The notes beneath the pieces are model-generated. The model made no database searches, had not been told where the DNA came from, and saw nothing but the letters and a program-made list of their open reading frames with translations. This document shows positions 41,566 through 51,476 of a stretch of DNA of 64,000 nucleotides, in pieces. This stretch comes from Candidatus Aalborgicola defluviihabitans. GTDB lineage: Bacteria > Pseudomonadota > Gammaproteobacteria > Burkholderiales > Burkholderiaceae_C. Positions within the stretch are counted from its first letter, which is position 1, and every line of letters begins with the position of its first letter. Both the position numbers and the translations under genes were made by a program. Location: positions 1 through 64,000 of the forward strand of contig JADIXX010000006.1 in assembly GCA_016705575.1 (NCBI GenBank), in the 5' to 3' direction.

Positions 41566-44500
41566 TCAGTCGTAAGCGATAACCGCCTTGCCCTGCGCCG
41601 CTTGGGCGCGCCAGACCGCAAGAGCGGCGTCGCTGGGGTAGAAGCGGGCGTTGTCGCCCAATTGCAGTTCGGCCACCGCGCCAGTGCAAGCGTCTTCGAC
41701 CCCTTGCGCCGGCTGCAGCTCCCGTTGAATCGCCAGGCGCACGGCCAGGCCGCGAATCAGTTCGCCATGCCCGGTTTCTTCCTTCTGGGCAGGAAATTCG
41801 CGCAGCAGCCGGGCCACATCCGGGCCCTTGCCGTCAGCCCGCGCATCCACTGCGACCCGCAAATATTTGCCAAAGCGGCAGCGCGCCTGCTCCAGACTCC
41901 AGATTTGCGTGACGGTGAGCTGCTTGCCACCTGAGAATCGGTCGTTCTGTACCTTGCCCATGACGATGATGATTTCGTCATCCTTAAGCTGATTCTTGTG
42001 GGCTATAAGCAGTGCTTCGTCGGCGCGCGCCTCAAGTACAGCGGACTTGTCGTCCAGCTTGAACAGCCCCAACTTGCCGCGTTGGCCATTGATAACGCGC
42101 AGATCGGTCACGATACCGGCCAGCAACTGCGGCTCGCGGGTGTCCAGAACCTCGTCGAGTTGGCGCTTGGCAAAGCGCCGCACTTCCAGCGTGACTTCAT
42201 CAAACAAATGGCCCGACAGGTAAAAGCCCACAGCCGTCTTCTCATACGTCAGCCGCTCCTTGATGCCCCAAGGCATGGCGGCCACCAGATCGGGCTCCTG
42301 CGTGCTGGAACCGTGGTCGTCGTCCCCTCCCATGTCGAAAAGGCCCACCTGGTTGGCGTTCGCTGCCGTGGCCGCAGCAAAGTCAAAGGCGCGGTCAATA
42401 CTGGCCACTAAGGACGCCCGGTTGAGTTGCAGCGTGTCAAAGGCACCAGCCTTGATCAGCGCATCCACGCAACGCTTGTTCAGCCGACTGCGATCCACCC
42501 GGCGGGCAAAGTCAAACAGGCTCGTGAACGGGCCTTCTTCCCCGGTGGGGCCTTTGCCCTCACGCGCGGCCACAATGGCATCAATGGCCTGCTGGCCGGT
42601 TCCCTTGATGGCACCCAGGCCGTATCGGATTTCCTTGTTGGAGATGGGCTCAAAGCGGTGCTTGCCCCGGTTGATGTTGGGCGGCTCAAACGACAGGCCC
42701 ATCCGCTGTGCGTCCTCAAATAACACCTTGAGCTTGTCGGTGTCGTCCATTTCCACCGTCATGTTGGCGCAGAAAAATTCGGCCGTGTAGTGCACCTTGA
42801 TCCAGGCCGTGTGGTACGCCAACAGCGAATAGGCGGCCGCGTGTGACTTGTTGAAGCCATAGCCGGCAAACTTCTCCATCAGGTCGAAAACCTCGTCGGC
42901 CTTTTCTTCGTTGATGTCGTTTTTGGCAGCTCCGGCGCGGAAGATGCTGCGGTGTTCGGCCATCTCTTCGGCCTTCTTCTTGCCCATGGCCCGGCGCAGC
43001 ATGTCGGCGCCGCCCAGCGAGTAGCCGCCCAGAATCTGCGCGGTCTGCATCACCTGCTCTTGGTAGACCATGATGCCGTAGGTCTCGGACAGCATGTCGG
43101 CCACCAGCGGGTGCGGGTACTCAATCACCTCGCGCCCGTGCTTGCGCGCCACAAAGCTGGGAATCAAGTCCATGGGGCCTGGGCGGTACAGGGCGTTGAG
43201 GGCAATCAGGTCTTCCAGGCGCGTGGGCTTGGCGTCCTTCAACATGCGCTGCATGCCGCTGCTTTCAAACTGGAACACCGCCTCGGTCTTGCCCTCCTGG
43301 AACAATTTGTAGACCCGTGCATCGTCCAATGGCAGGTTCTCAAAGGCGAAACCTTCTTGCCCGGGATGGCGCTTCATGATGAACTCGCGCGCAATTTCCA
43401 GAATGGTCAGCGTGGCCAGGCCCAAGAAGTCGAACTTCACCAGGCCAATCGCCTCCACGTCGTCCTTGTCATATTGGCTCACGGCGGACTCGCTGCCGGG
43501 TTGCTGGTACAGCGGGCAAAAATCGGTGAGCTTGCCCGGTGCAATCAACACGCCACCAGCGTGCATGCCGATGTTGCGCGTCATGCCCTCCAGCTTGCGC
43601 GCCAACTCCAGCAGGGTCTTGACGTCTTCCTCCTTGGCTTCGCGTTCGGCCAAAATCGGCTCCGCCTCGCTGGCGTAGACGTATTTATCGTTCTTCTTGC
43701 CGTCTGTGGGCGGCAGTTGCAGTGTGACGTTGGTGCCAGGCTTGTTGGGAATGAGCTTGCTGATGCCGTCGCAAAAGGTGTAGCTCATGTCCAGCACCCG
43801 ACCCACATCGCGCACCACACCGCGCGCCGCCATGGTGCCAAAGGTGGCAATCTGGCTCACAGCATCTTTTCCGTATTTGGCCTTCACGTAGTCGATCACC
43901 AAATTGCGGTTGGTCTGGCAAAAGTCAATGTCAAAGTCAGGCATCGAAACCCGCTCGGGGTTCAGGAATCGCTCAAACAGCAGCTTGTACCGAATCGGGT
44001 CCAGATCGGTGATCTTGAGCGCATAGGCCACCAAACTGCCCGCACCGGAGCCACGCCCCGGCCCCACCGGGCAGCCGTTGTTCTTGGCCCAGTTAATGAA
44101 GTCGCCCACGATCAAAAAGTAGCCGGGGAAGCCCATTTTTAGAATGGTGCCTATCTCAAACTCCAGGCGTTCCAGGTAAGCGGGCATTTGGGTGTCGCGC
44201 TCCGTTGCGTTGGGGTACAGATGCGCCATGCGATCTTTAAGCCCTTCGTGCGAGGCGTAGCGGAAATACTCGTCTGGCGTCATACGCTCGCCATCGACCA
44301 GGGGCGTTGGGAATTCCGGCAAATAATTTTTACCCAACACCAGCGTCAGGCTGCAGCGTTTGGCAATTTCCAGCGTGTTGGCCAGTGCGGACGGCAGGTC
44401 TGCAAACAGCGCCTGCATCTCGGCGCTGGACTTGAAATACTGCTCGCGCGTGTACTTGCGCACACGCTTGGGATTGCCCAGAATTTCTCCGTCGGCAATG

Positions 44501-45144
44501 CAGACACGGGCCTCGTGGGCTTCAAAGTCGTCGGGCGTGGTGAACTGCACCGGGTGGGTGGCCACCACCGGCAACTTGAGGCGGGCCGCCAACTGCACGG
44601 CAGCTGCCACATGGGGTTCGTCATCGACACGACCGGCTCGCTGAAGTTCCAGATAAAAGCGGTGCGCAAACACGCTGCCCAACTGCAGTGCGATTTCCAA
44701 TGCGCGCTGGGTATCACCCTGAATCAGCGCCTGTCCCACCGGCCCGGCTTGCGCGCCCGACAGACAGATCAACCCGTCATTCAACTCTTGCAGCCACGCC
44801 AGTTTGATGACGGCCTGGTTTTTGACCACGTTCTGGGTGTACGCGCGCGCCAGCAATTCCGAAATATGGAGGTAACCCTGCTTGTTTTGCACCAGCAGCA
44901 CCATGCGCGACAACGCTGTGGTGTCACCACCCAGTCCTTCTAAAAAAATCTCGACACCGATGATGGGCTTGGTGCCCTTGGCCCGAGCCTGCTTGTAAAA
45001 TTTGATGGCCCCAAACAGATTGCTCAGGTCGGTAATAGCAATGGCGGGCTGGTCGTCGGCAACCGCCGCCGCGATAACTTCATCAATACGGTTGGTTCCA
45101 TCGACAACGGAAAATTCGGTGTGCAGGCGCAGGTGTACAAACAT
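41566..45144 (-). CDS. dnaE: DNA polymerase III alpha subunit (1192 aa)
   Basis: I choose the ATG at 45142-45144 (MFVHLRLHTEFSVVDGTNRI), the canonical DnaE start with the PHP domain; the longer frame is rejected. PHP motifs (HLRLHTEFS, AITDLSNLFG), palm motifs (GPGRGSGAGSLVAYALKI; catalytic PDFDIDFCQ), fingers (PTRLEDLIALNALYRPGPMD), tandem helix-hairpin-helix and OB-fold (AGIVTDLRVINGQRGKLGLF) are all present in one open frame. This is the replicative polymerase. No frameshift is seen over 3.6 kb. Confidence 0.97.
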   Translation of the reverse strand: MFVHLRLHTEFSVVDGTNRIDEVIAAAVADDQPAIAITDLSNLFGAIKFYKQARAKGTKPIIGVEIFLEGLGGDTTALSRMVLLVQNKQGYLHISELLARAYTQNVVKNQAVIKLAWLQELNDGLICLSGAQAGPVGQALIQGDTQRALEIALQLGSVFAHRFYLELQRAGRVDDEPHVAAAVQLAARLKLPVVATHPVQFTTPDDFEAHEARVCIADGEILGNPKRVRKYTREQYFKSSAEMQALFADLPSALANTLEIAKRCSLTLVLGKNYLPEFPTPLVDGERMTPDEYFRYASHEGLKDRMAHLYPNATERDTQMPAYLERLEFEIGTILKMGFPGYFLIVGDFINWAKNNGCPVGPGRGSGAGSLVAYALKITDLDPIRYKLLFERFLNPERVSMPDFDIDFCQTNRNLVIDYVKAKYGKDAVSQIATFGTMAARGVVRDVGRVLDMSYTFCDGISKLIPNKPGTNVTLQLPPTDGKKNDKYVYASEAEPILAEREAKEEDVKTLLELARKLEGMTRNIGMHAGGVLIAPGKLTDFCPLYQQPGSESAVSQYDKDDVEAIGLVKFDFLGLATLTILEIAREFIMKRHPGQEGFAFENLPLDDARVYKLFQEGKTEAVFQFESSGMQRMLKDAKPTRLEDLIALNALYRPGPMDLIPSFVARKHGREVIEYPHPLVADMLSETYGIMVYQEQVMQTAQILGGYSLGGADMLRRAMGKKKAEEMAEHRSIFRAGAAKNDINEEKADEVFDLMEKFAGYGFNKSHAAAYSLLAYHTAWIKVHYTAEFFCANMTVEMDDTDKLKVLFEDAQRMGLSFEPPNINRGKHRFEPISNKEIRYGLGAIKGTGQQAIDAIVAAREGKGPTGEEGPFTSLFDFARRVDRSRLNKRCVDALIKAGAFDTLQLNRASLVASIDRAFDFAAATAANANQVGLFDMGGDDDHGSSTQEPDLVAAMPWGIKERLTYEKTAVGFYLSGHLFDEVTLEVRRFAKRQLDEVLDTREPQLLAGIVTDLRVINGQRGKLGLFKLDDKSAVLEARADEALLIAHKNQLKDDEIIIVMGKVQNDRFSGGKQLTVTQIWSLEQARCRFGKYLRVAVDARADGKGPDVARLLREFPAQKEETGHGELIRGLAVRLAIQRELQPAQGVEDACTGAVAELQLGDNARFYPSDAALAVWRAQAAQGKAVIAYD

Positions 45145-45214
45145 GCAGGTATTGTAGGTTTTCCCACCTGGACACGGCGGTGCAGCCCATGCGTGCTGCA
45201 CCTACGGTCAATGC

Positions 45215-45763
45215 TTAGCGTACAGCGGCCAATGCAGCAATGCGTGCGCCAAACAGGCGACCGGTTTCCAGGTCACCCGCATTCATTTCTTCACCGCTGG
45301 CGTCACCGGGCGTCTGCGCCATGGGGCCGGCACTGGACGCCAGGTAGTTCACATCACTGCGTTGAGAGGCCTTGGTGTTGTTGTAGTTGTGCCCGGTGCC
45401 GGCCCAGATGCCGCCATGTTGCATGGCCAAGGTCATGAAATAGTGCAGCGTGGAATGCTTGTCGCCATTGACATTGGCGCTGGCCGTGAAGCCGCCAAAA
45501 ATTTTGTCTTTCCAGGTCTGGGTGTACCAGGGCTTGCTGGAGGCATCGGCAAACTTCTTGAACTGCCAGCTCACATTACCCATGTAGGTGGGCGAGCCGA
45601 AGATGATGGCGTCAGCTGCGGCCAGCACTTCCCAGCCACCTTCGGGCAGGTTGCCGTCGGCATCAATCGCCAGCAACTCGGCAGCAGCACCATGGGCTAC
45701 CGACTGCGCCAAGCGCAGGGTATGGCCGTAGCCAGAATGGAACACAACAATCACTTTCGCCAT
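45215..45763 (-). CDS. Flavodoxin family protein / WrbA-like NAD(P)H dehydrogenase (182 aa)
   Basis: It starts MAKVIVVFHSGYGHTLRLAQ, an FMN phosphate-binding loop (SGYGHT). IIFGSPTYMGNVSWQFKKFA and the late GGIWAGTGHNYNN are typical of flavodoxin-like quinone reductases. Shorter than WrbA (about 198 aa) and lacking some of its signature, so I keep the family-level name. Cytoplasmic; two-electron reduction of quinones is the likely role. It lies 39 bases downstream of the pirin gene on the same strand. Confidence 0.8.
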   Translation of the reverse strand: MAKVIVVFHSGYGHTLRLAQSVAHGAAAELLAIDADGNLPEGGWEVLAAADAIIFGSPTYMGNVSWQFKKFADASSKPWYTQTWKDKIFGGFTASANVNGDKHSTLHYFMTLAMQHGGIWAGTGHNYNNTKASQRSDVNYLASSAGPMAQTPGDASGEEMNAGDLETGRLFGARIAALAAVR

Positions 45764-45802
45764 TTCAAAATCTCCAATATTTAAAAAAAATCCACAAACA
45801 AA

Positions 45803-46504
45803 TCAAGGCGTCAGGTCAAACACCAGCACCTCGGCGCCTTCCGCGTGGTCCAGCACCAGGCTGTCTTCCTGCGCCAACAACGCTGCATCACCAGCGTTCA
45901 GGCGCTGGCCGTTGACAGAAATGGTGCCACGCACCAAGTGCACATAGGCTTTTCGCTCAGGGTCCAGTGCCAGGCTCGCACCCTGGTGTCCATCGAACAG
46001 GCCGCTGTACATGCGCGCATCCGCATGGATCAACACCGAGTCATGTGCGCCGTCTGGCGAAGCCACCAGGCGCAGCACACCCTGCTTTTGGGCGGCTGGC
46101 ACCGTCTTTTGTTCGTAACCGGGGGCAATGCCGCGCACATTGGGTTCAATCCATATCTGGAAGAAATGCGTGGTTTGATCGGGTGCATGGTTGAACTCAC
46201 TGTGCTGCACGCCGGAGCCGGCGCTCATGCGCTGCACATCACCCGGTGGAATGCCCTTGACATTGCCCATGCTGTCCTTGTGGGCCAGTTCGCCGGAAAT
46301 CACGTAACTGATGATTTCCATGTCGCGGTGGCCGTGCGTGCCAAAGCCGGCACCGGGGGCAATGCGGTCTTCGTTGATCACCCGCAGATTGCCCCAACCC
46401 ATATGCGCAGGGTCAACGTAGCCCGCGAACGAAAAACTGTGAAACGACTGCAGCCAGCCATGGTCGGCATAGCCCCGGTCAGCAGATTTGCGCAATGTCA
46501 ACAT
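45803..46504 (-). CDS. Pirin family protein (233 aa)
   Basis: I choose the ATG at 46502-46504 (MLTLRKSADRGYADHGWLQS). Bicupin signatures are clear: FSFAGYVDPAHMGWGNLRVI, FGTHGHRDMEIISYVISGEL (metal-binding His residues) and SAGSGVQHSEFN. Pirin-type enzymes include quercetin 2,3-dioxygenases. It is divergent from a LysR-type gene 110 bases away, which probably regulates it; with the flavodoxin-like gene it may form a quinone/flavonoid response operon (inference). Confidence 0.92.
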   Translation of the reverse strand: MLTLRKSADRGYADHGWLQSFHSFSFAGYVDPAHMGWGNLRVINEDRIAPGAGFGTHGHRDMEIISYVISGELAHKDSMGNVKGIPPGDVQRMSAGSGVQHSEFNHAPDQTTHFFQIWIEPNVRGIAPGYEQKTVPAAQKQGVLRLVASPDGAHDSVLIHADARMYSGLFDGHQGASLALDPERKAYVHLVRGTISVNGQRLNAGDAALLAQEDSLVLDHAEGAEVLVFDLTP

Positions 46505-46614
46505 GATGAATAGCTCCTTTGCTCTAGGAGTGAACTTTAGACCGTAGCAACCCCATTTCCATCCATCGGGTTTGATGGCATCATTCAAATTATTTAAATT
46601 TAAGTACACGTACC

Positions 46615-47562
46615 ATGCAAAATGCACGCAACGCCCTGACGCCGGACGCCCTCGCCATGCTGCAATCCATCGCGGCGGCTGGCAGCTTTGCCGCTGCGGC
46701 ACGGGCCATGGGCATGGTGCCCAGTGCACTCACATACCGCGTGCGATTGATTGAAGACGCGCTGGATGTACTGCTGTACGACCGCAGTTCCCGCCAGGCG
46801 GTGCTGACCGAAGCTGGTGCAGAACTGCTGCGTGAAGGTGCCCGCTTGCTGCACGACATGGAAGCGGTGGCCAACCGTGTCAAACGGGTTGCTACCGGCT
46901 GGGAGCCGCAGTTCACCATCGCCGTGGACACCATCATTTCCAAGTCCACCGTCATGGAGCTGTGCGATGCCTTCTTTGCCCAGTCGCCGCCCACGCGCAT
47001 TCGCTTGCGCGACGAAACCCTGTCGGGTACGCTGGAGGCCCTCACCAGCGGCCAGGCCGATCTGGCCATTGGCACCACACACGATACCAACACCACCACA
47101 GATATACACACCAAGCCGCTGGGCAACGTCAGCTTTGTCTATGCCGTAGCACCCCACCACCCGCTGGCCAACGCCGCAGAGCCGCTGAGTGACACCCTGA
47201 TCCAGCAGCACCGTGCGGTGGCCGTAGCCGATTCAGTGTTACGCGGCAGTGCCATGACTTTTGGGCTGCTCAGTGGGCAGGACGTATTTACCGTGGGCAG
47301 CATGCAGGCCAAGTTGGATGCCCAGTTGCGGGGACTGGGCGGTGGCAACCTGCCACGCTGTATGGCCGACACGTATATCGATGCCGGCCGGTTGGTGGTA
47401 AAGAAAACCGAGCGCGGACCGCGCCAGGTAGCCATCCACTACGCCTGGCGTGGCGGCAAGGCCAAAACCCACGGGCGGGCATTGCAATGGTGGCTGCAAC
47501 AACTGGAAAGCCCCACCACCCGCGCTGCCTTGCTGGAGAAACATCGGTCGAATTTTTACTAG
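46615..47562 (+). CDS. LysR-type transcriptional regulator (315 aa)
   Basis: It begins MQNARNALTPDALAMLQSIA. The N-terminal winged HTH (AAAGSFAAAARAMGMVPSAL, TYRVRLIEDALDVLLYDRSS) and the substrate-binding region (LDAQLRGLGGGNLPRCMAD) match the LTTR family. The intergenic region to the pirin gene is AT-rich (ATTATTTAAATTTAAG) and would hold the binding site. Its own cofactor is unknown. Intact, normal length. Confidence 0.92.
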   Translation: MQNARNALTPDALAMLQSIAAAGSFAAAARAMGMVPSALTYRVRLIEDALDVLLYDRSSRQAVLTEAGAELLREGARLLHDMEAVANRVKRVATGWEPQFTIAVDTIISKSTVMELCDAFFAQSPPTRIRLRDETLSGTLEALTSGQADLAIGTTHDTNTTTDIHTKPLGNVSFVYAVAPHHPLANAAEPLSDTLIQQHRAVAVADSVLRGSAMTFGLLSGQDVFTVGSMQAKLDAQLRGLGGGNLPRCMADTYIDAGRLVVKKTERGPRQVAIHYAWRGGKAKTHGRALQWWLQQLESPTTRAALLEKHRSNFY

Positions 47563-47618
47563 CCCCCGGCCCCGCGTATAAACTGGGACCAATCCCACAA
47601 CTCCTGGAGCCCCTGCCC

Positions 47619-48662
47619 ATGACCGCACCCAAACACATTGCCATCGTTGGAGCCGGGATGGCGGCCATCACCTGTGCACGCACACTGGCCCAGGCGGGGC
47701 ACCAGGTCATGGTGTTCGAGAAGAGCCATACGGTGGGCGGTCGCATGTCCACGCGCAACAGCGCGTTTGGAACCTTTGACCACGGCGCGCAATACTTCAC
47801 CGTACGCGACCCGCGCTTTGTGCAAGCCCTGCAAAGTACGCCTAACGTCTGCAAGGCCTGGAGCGCCAACACCGTGCAAGTGTTGGACGAACGCGGTCGC
47901 GTGGCCGCTGCCGGCCTTCCCGCCCGCGAACCACACTGGGTAGCCATTCCCGGCATGAGCACCCTGGTGCGCCGCTGGGCACAGCCCCTGGTCGACGCGC
48001 ACTGTCTGGAACTGAACACCAACGTTACCCACATCGAACGCGACGCCCTGAACAAGGCCCAGTGGCAATTGCGCACCCAAGGCGATGGCGACAGCATTCA
48101 CGTCTACAGCGGTTTTGATGCTGTGGTGCTGGCCGTGCCCTGTGCCCAGGCGCAAGCGCTTTTGAAAGACACCCCAAAGGCCGGCAACCTGTTGAAGAAG
48201 ACCAGCGCTGTCACGGTAGACCCCTGCTGGACCCTGATGCTGGCCTACCCGCAGGCCATGCAGCCGGGCTTTTCCACCCTGGGGCCGCAGTGGAACGCCG
48301 CGCGTAGCACCCACCACCGCATTGCCTGGATGACACGCGAGTCCAGCAAGCCTGGACGCGGCGCTGTGGAGCGCTGGACCGTGCAGGCCAGCGCCGCCTG
48401 GTCACGCGAGCACCTGAACGACACGCCCCAGCGCGTGCAGGCCAAACTGATCAAGGCCTTTGCAGAGGTTACCGGCATTCGCGCCGAACCGGCCCACATC
48501 GACACCAAGCGCTGGCTCTACGCCAAGACCAACCAGCCGCTGGGCCAGTCCCACCTGTGGGATGCCAGCGCGGGCTTGGGCCTGTGCGGCGACTGGTGCC
48601 TGGGTCACCGGGTGGAAAACGCCTTTGTATCGGGGCTGGAACTGGCCCTGGCAATTGCGTAA
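47619..48662 (+). CDS. FAD-dependent oxidoreductase, amine-oxidase/renalase-like (347 aa)
   Basis: I choose the ATG at 47619 (MTAPKHIAIVGAGMAAITCA), which starts the Rossmann GxGxxA motif; the earlier in-frame codon would add a non-family extension. VMVFEKSHTVGGRMSTRN is the second FAD motif, FDHGAQYFTVRDPRF and the C-terminal LGLCGDWCLGHRVENAFVSG are typical of renalase-like proteins. Likely soluble. Six bases before gluQ, so possibly cotranscribed. Confidence 0.88.
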   Translation: MTAPKHIAIVGAGMAAITCARTLAQAGHQVMVFEKSHTVGGRMSTRNSAFGTFDHGAQYFTVRDPRFVQALQSTPNVCKAWSANTVQVLDERGRVAAAGLPAREPHWVAIPGMSTLVRRWAQPLVDAHCLELNTNVTHIERDALNKAQWQLRTQGDGDSIHVYSGFDAVVLAVPCAQAQALLKDTPKAGNLLKKTSAVTVDPCWTLMLAYPQAMQPGFSTLGPQWNAARSTHHRIAWMTRESSKPGRGAVERWTVQASAAWSREHLNDTPQRVQAKLIKAFAEVTGIRAEPAHIDTKRWLYAKTNQPLGQSHLWDASAGLGLCGDWCLGHRVENAFVSGLELALAIA

Positions 48663-48668
48663 AAGCGG

Positions 48669-49658
48669 ATGAACTTGGGGGCTAAAACCTACCGAGGCAG
48701 GTTTGCCCCCTCCCCCACCGGCCCACTGCACGCCGGTTCATTGGTCGCGGCGCTGGCCAGTTGGCTGGATGCCCGCGCACACGGCGGCCAGTGGCTGGTG
48801 CGCATTGAAGACGTAGACACGCCCCGCACTGTGCCCGGCGCTACAGAGCGCATCCTGCAACAACTGGTAGCTTGTGGCTTGGTTCCTGATGAACCAGTGG
48901 TGCGGCAATCGACCCGCACCAGCCTGTACCAACACGCGCTGGACGAACTCATTTCTGCAGATCTGGCCTACCCCTGTTGCTGCTCGCGCAAGGACATTGC
49001 TACCGCCATGCAACAACAGGGTCTGGAGCGACAGCGCCATGCTGAACTGGTTTACCCCGGTACCTGTCGCCTCGGATTACCCGCCGGCGGCACCCCAGAG
49101 AACATGGTGTGTGCGTGGCGCCTGCGCATCCAACCCTTAGTGTCAAATCAGCCGATAGCCCTCGTAGATACTACACAAGGCGCTCTTGAATCAATAGCAT
49201 TCTCCAACATCCACTGGCATGACCGACGCCTGGGGGCCCAGCAGCAGAACGTGCCCACCGAAGTCGGCGACTTCGTACTCAAGCGGGCCGACGGCTGTTT
49301 CACCTACCAACTCGCCGTGGTGGTGGACGATGCCGCGCAGGGCATCACCCACGTAGTTCGCGGCGTCGATCTGGCCGACAACACCTCGCGTCAGATTTGG
49401 CTACAGCACGCCCTGGGCCTGCCCACGCCGCAGTACCTGCACACGCCACTCGTGCGGGGCACCAATGGGGAGAAGCTGTCCAAGCAGAATGGGGCGCAGG
49501 CGGTGGATGCCTCCACCCCGCAGGCCGCAATGGGTGCTCTGGTACTGGCGGCTCAAGTACTGAACTTGCCAGCCGCGGAGCAACTGGGCAGCATCACACA
49601 AGCGCTGGCCGCCTGGGTACCAGCTTGGCGGGACCATTGGGGCCGTGTGCGTGATTGA
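48669..49658 (+). CDS. gluQ: GluQRS: glutamyl-Q tRNA(Asp) synthetase (329 aa)
   Basis: It begins MNLGAKTYRGRFAPSPTGPL with the HIGH-equivalent HAGS. The zinc-site Cys residues (YPCCCSRKDI, YPGTCRL) and the KMSKS-equivalent KLSKQ are present, and the anticodon-binding domain of GluRS is absent, which defines this paralogue. It attaches glutamate to queuosine 34 of tRNA-Asp. Codons 160-179 (SNQPIALVDTTQGALESIAF) are contributed by a dispersed repeat, an in-frame insertion not expected in the family. Confidence 0.9.
   Translation: MNLGAKTYRGRFAPSPTGPLHAGSLVAALASWLDARAHGGQWLVRIEDVDTPRTVPGATERILQQLVACGLVPDEPVVRQSTRTSLYQHALDELISADLAYPCCCSRKDIATAMQQQGLERQRHAELVYPGTCRLGLPAGGTPENMVCAWRLRIQPLVSNQPIALVDTTQGALESIAFSNIHWHDRRLGAQQQNVPTEVGDFVLKRADGCFTYQLAVVVDDAAQGITHVVRGVDLADNTSRQIWLQHALGLPTPQYLHTPLVRGTNGEKLSKQNGAQAVDASTPQAAMGALVLAAQVLNLPAAEQLGSITQALAAWVPAWRDHWGRVRD
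49143..49200 (+). repeat. Dispersed repeat copy inside gluQ
   Basis: AATCAGCCGATAGCCCTCG, then ATACTACACA and a TAGCA end, aligns with the copy in the efflux adaptor gene at about two thirds identity. Read in the same frame it encodes QPIALVDTTQ. Confidence 0.7.
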
Positions 49659-49791
49659 GTTTGCAAGTAGTGGAGAAAATGGCCGCCCTGCTACCGAATT
49701 TGAGCACTCACTGTCAACCAACAAGCGGCTTTCACATGATCGCCGGCATAGACCGGCCATTCTTGACCTATCGCCTTGTCATGTCTTGTGT

Positions 49792-51003
49792 TCAGTCTGC
49801 CGCATTCATCCAATCACGGTACAGCGCATACAACTCGGGAATCCAAATTTCGTGGTTGGAAAAGGAAATTACCATCCGGTCATTTTTGTAATTCCAGCCA
49901 ATGCGTTGACCACCCCAACCTTCGGCCCAAAAAGTATCCGGCGCGATTGGGTTATCCGTCCAGATCAGGTAGCCATACCCTCGGACTGAATTCTTGCCCC
50001 ATTTTGTTCCCGGTTTGGCGGTTGATATCTGGGTGTGCGCGGCCTCGTTCACAAACTTGCCGAAGCAATCCGATTTTTTCGACGCCCGCTTGACCCACCA
50101 TGCAAAGCGTATCCAATCATTTAGATGGAGAAATACTCCAGCATCGGTCTTGACTGCCTGCTTGCCATCAGAGCAAAAAACCCCTGCAGAAGCTGCACAC
50201 AAGGTGTTCAACCTTCCGGATTCAGCAAGGCCTGCCTGGTCAAATACCATGCGTTGCATCCACTGGGCAGTCGAGACTCCAGTTGCCCTGTTCAGCAGGA
50301 TGCCCAGAGTCAAAGGATCAGTGGCCTTGTAAGCGAATTGTTCACCCGGTTTGTAATCTGAAAAGGTGCCGTGCGCGGCGCTCGCCAATCGATCGGACGA
50401 TAGTGCATGCACGATGTCCAATTTGCCCGCGCGAAGATCGGTTTCTTCTTGTGCGGTAAAGATGTAGCCACTGCCCTTTGTTGGTCCGGTGTTGGCCTCG
50501 GCTGCACCGGAGGCCATACGTAACAGGTCGCGCACCGTGGCATTGCCCAGAGCTTTTCCTTCCAGTTCAGGCATCAGGGCCGCTGCACGGTCTTCGAGCT
50601 TGATCTTGCCGGCACAAATAGCCTGCCCCACGGCCAACGCTGTTACGGTTTTACCCATGCTGGCGCTGGCAAACAAGGTTTTTTCGGTTGCTGGTTCCTT
50701 GAGACCAGCATAGATAACGCTGGGGCCGTCCATCAGCACGATGGCCTTGGCTTCGCGGGATGCCAACAGAAACTTGGCTTGCTCCACCACACGAGCCTCC
50801 TTCGTCGTGGCGCCACGCGACGCGATAGGCGGCGGGGCGGCCACTGGCTTGATGGTGTACGTCCATCGACGGAACCCGTTCTCATTGCCCAACAAGCTCT
50901 TGTCGTCAATGTAAGGATGCCCATCCTTGACCTGAGGGCCTTGTCCAAATGCCGAAGTTGCAACGGCGCACAACAAAAACAGAAATCGTAAAAATGCACC
51001 CAT
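49792..51003 (-). CDS. Serine hydrolase, class C beta-lactamase/esterase family (403 aa)
   Basis: I choose the ATG at 51001-51003, which gives a signal peptide (MGAFLRFLFLLCAVATSAFG). The nucleophile motif SxxK is SMGKTVTALAVG. The YxN-type Tyr is in YKPGEQFAYKATDP. The rest follows the beta-lactamase/transpeptidase-like fold (LFVNEAAHTQIST-type loop, WGGQRIGWNYKNDRMVISFS). It is probably a periplasmic esterase or penicillin-binding-protein relative rather than a resistance enzyme. Convergent with gluQ. Confidence 0.82.
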   Translation of the reverse strand: MGAFLRFLFLLCAVATSAFGQGPQVKDGHPYIDDKSLLGNENGFRRWTYTIKPVAAPPPIASRGATTKEARVVEQAKFLLASREAKAIVLMDGPSVIYAGLKEPATEKTLFASASMGKTVTALAVGQAICAGKIKLEDRAAALMPELEGKALGNATVRDLLRMASGAAEANTGPTKGSGYIFTAQEETDLRAGKLDIVHALSSDRLASAAHGTFSDYKPGEQFAYKATDPLTLGILLNRATGVSTAQWMQRMVFDQAGLAESGRLNTLCAASAGVFCSDGKQAVKTDAGVFLHLNDWIRFAWWVKRASKKSDCFGKFVNEAAHTQISTAKPGTKWGKNSVRGYGYLIWTDNPIAPDTFWAEGWGGQRIGWNYKNDRMVISFSNHEIWIPELYALYRDWMNAAD

Positions 51004-51078
51004 ACCAAATTTCCCCAGCCATACCAATCGCAAAATGCCACGCCAAACTTTACAGCCGCGCAATTTTGCCATTTCGGC

Positions 51079-51408
51079 CTACTCTGAAGTCATGGTGTGA
51101 ATCATTATGTTCCGTGGACCTCTGAAGAATTCCAATCGAGCGAAGTTTGCGTCAAAGTTGACAGGTGATCTCCTTGACTGGGCCCAGCGCGTGGCCTCTT
51201 CCATGAACTTGCGTTTGGTCGGATCGGTCACACTTTTCACTGCGGGCTCCGTCCCGGCGGCGGCGGTCAAATTGATAGAAGGCATAGTCGCTGTCGCAGC
51301 GGCCAGCGTGTGGCTTAAGAATTTGCGGCGATCAGGATGGTCTGTGCACAGGAAGGCACGCAAACGTGGCACAGCAGCCATCGTGGGTGAGTCACTTCGG
51401 TTGGTCAC
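51079..51408 (-). CDS. Hypothetical protein with a Tat-like motif (109 aa)
   Basis: It reads MTNRSDSPTMAAVPRLRAFL then DRRKFLSHTLAAATATMPSI, which looks like a twin-arginine signal (RRKFL plus a hydrophobic stretch), but little protein follows it (DFANFARLEFFRGPRN-like tail). Probably the degraded end of an exported enzyme gene, or a small exported protein. The upstream side carries a dispersed repeat copy. Confidence 0.45.
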   Translation of the reverse strand: MTNRSDSPTMAAVPRLRAFLCTDHPDRRKFLSHTLAAATATMPSINLTAAAGTEPAVKSVTDPTKRKFMEEATRWAQSRRSPVNFDANFARLEFFRGPRNIMIHTMTSE

Positions 51409-51416
51409 AATTACTA

Positions 51417-51466
51417 TGCATTTGATAGCTGTTGATTCATATTTAGCGAGGGCTAGAGGCCAATTT
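51417..51466 (-). repeat. Dispersed repeat copy between two genes
   Basis: Plus TTTGATAGCTG ... GCGAGGGCTAGAGGCC is the full-length form of the family element (minus: GGCCTCTAGCCCTCGC ... CAGCTATCAAA), next to the stop codon of the M13 peptidase gene. Confidence 0.75.
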
Positions 51467-51476
51467 CACCAAACAC

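Noticed and set aside
42952..44142. Long plus-strand frame opposite dnaE (396 codons)
   Set aside because: Antisense shadow of dnaE without start signal or family features.
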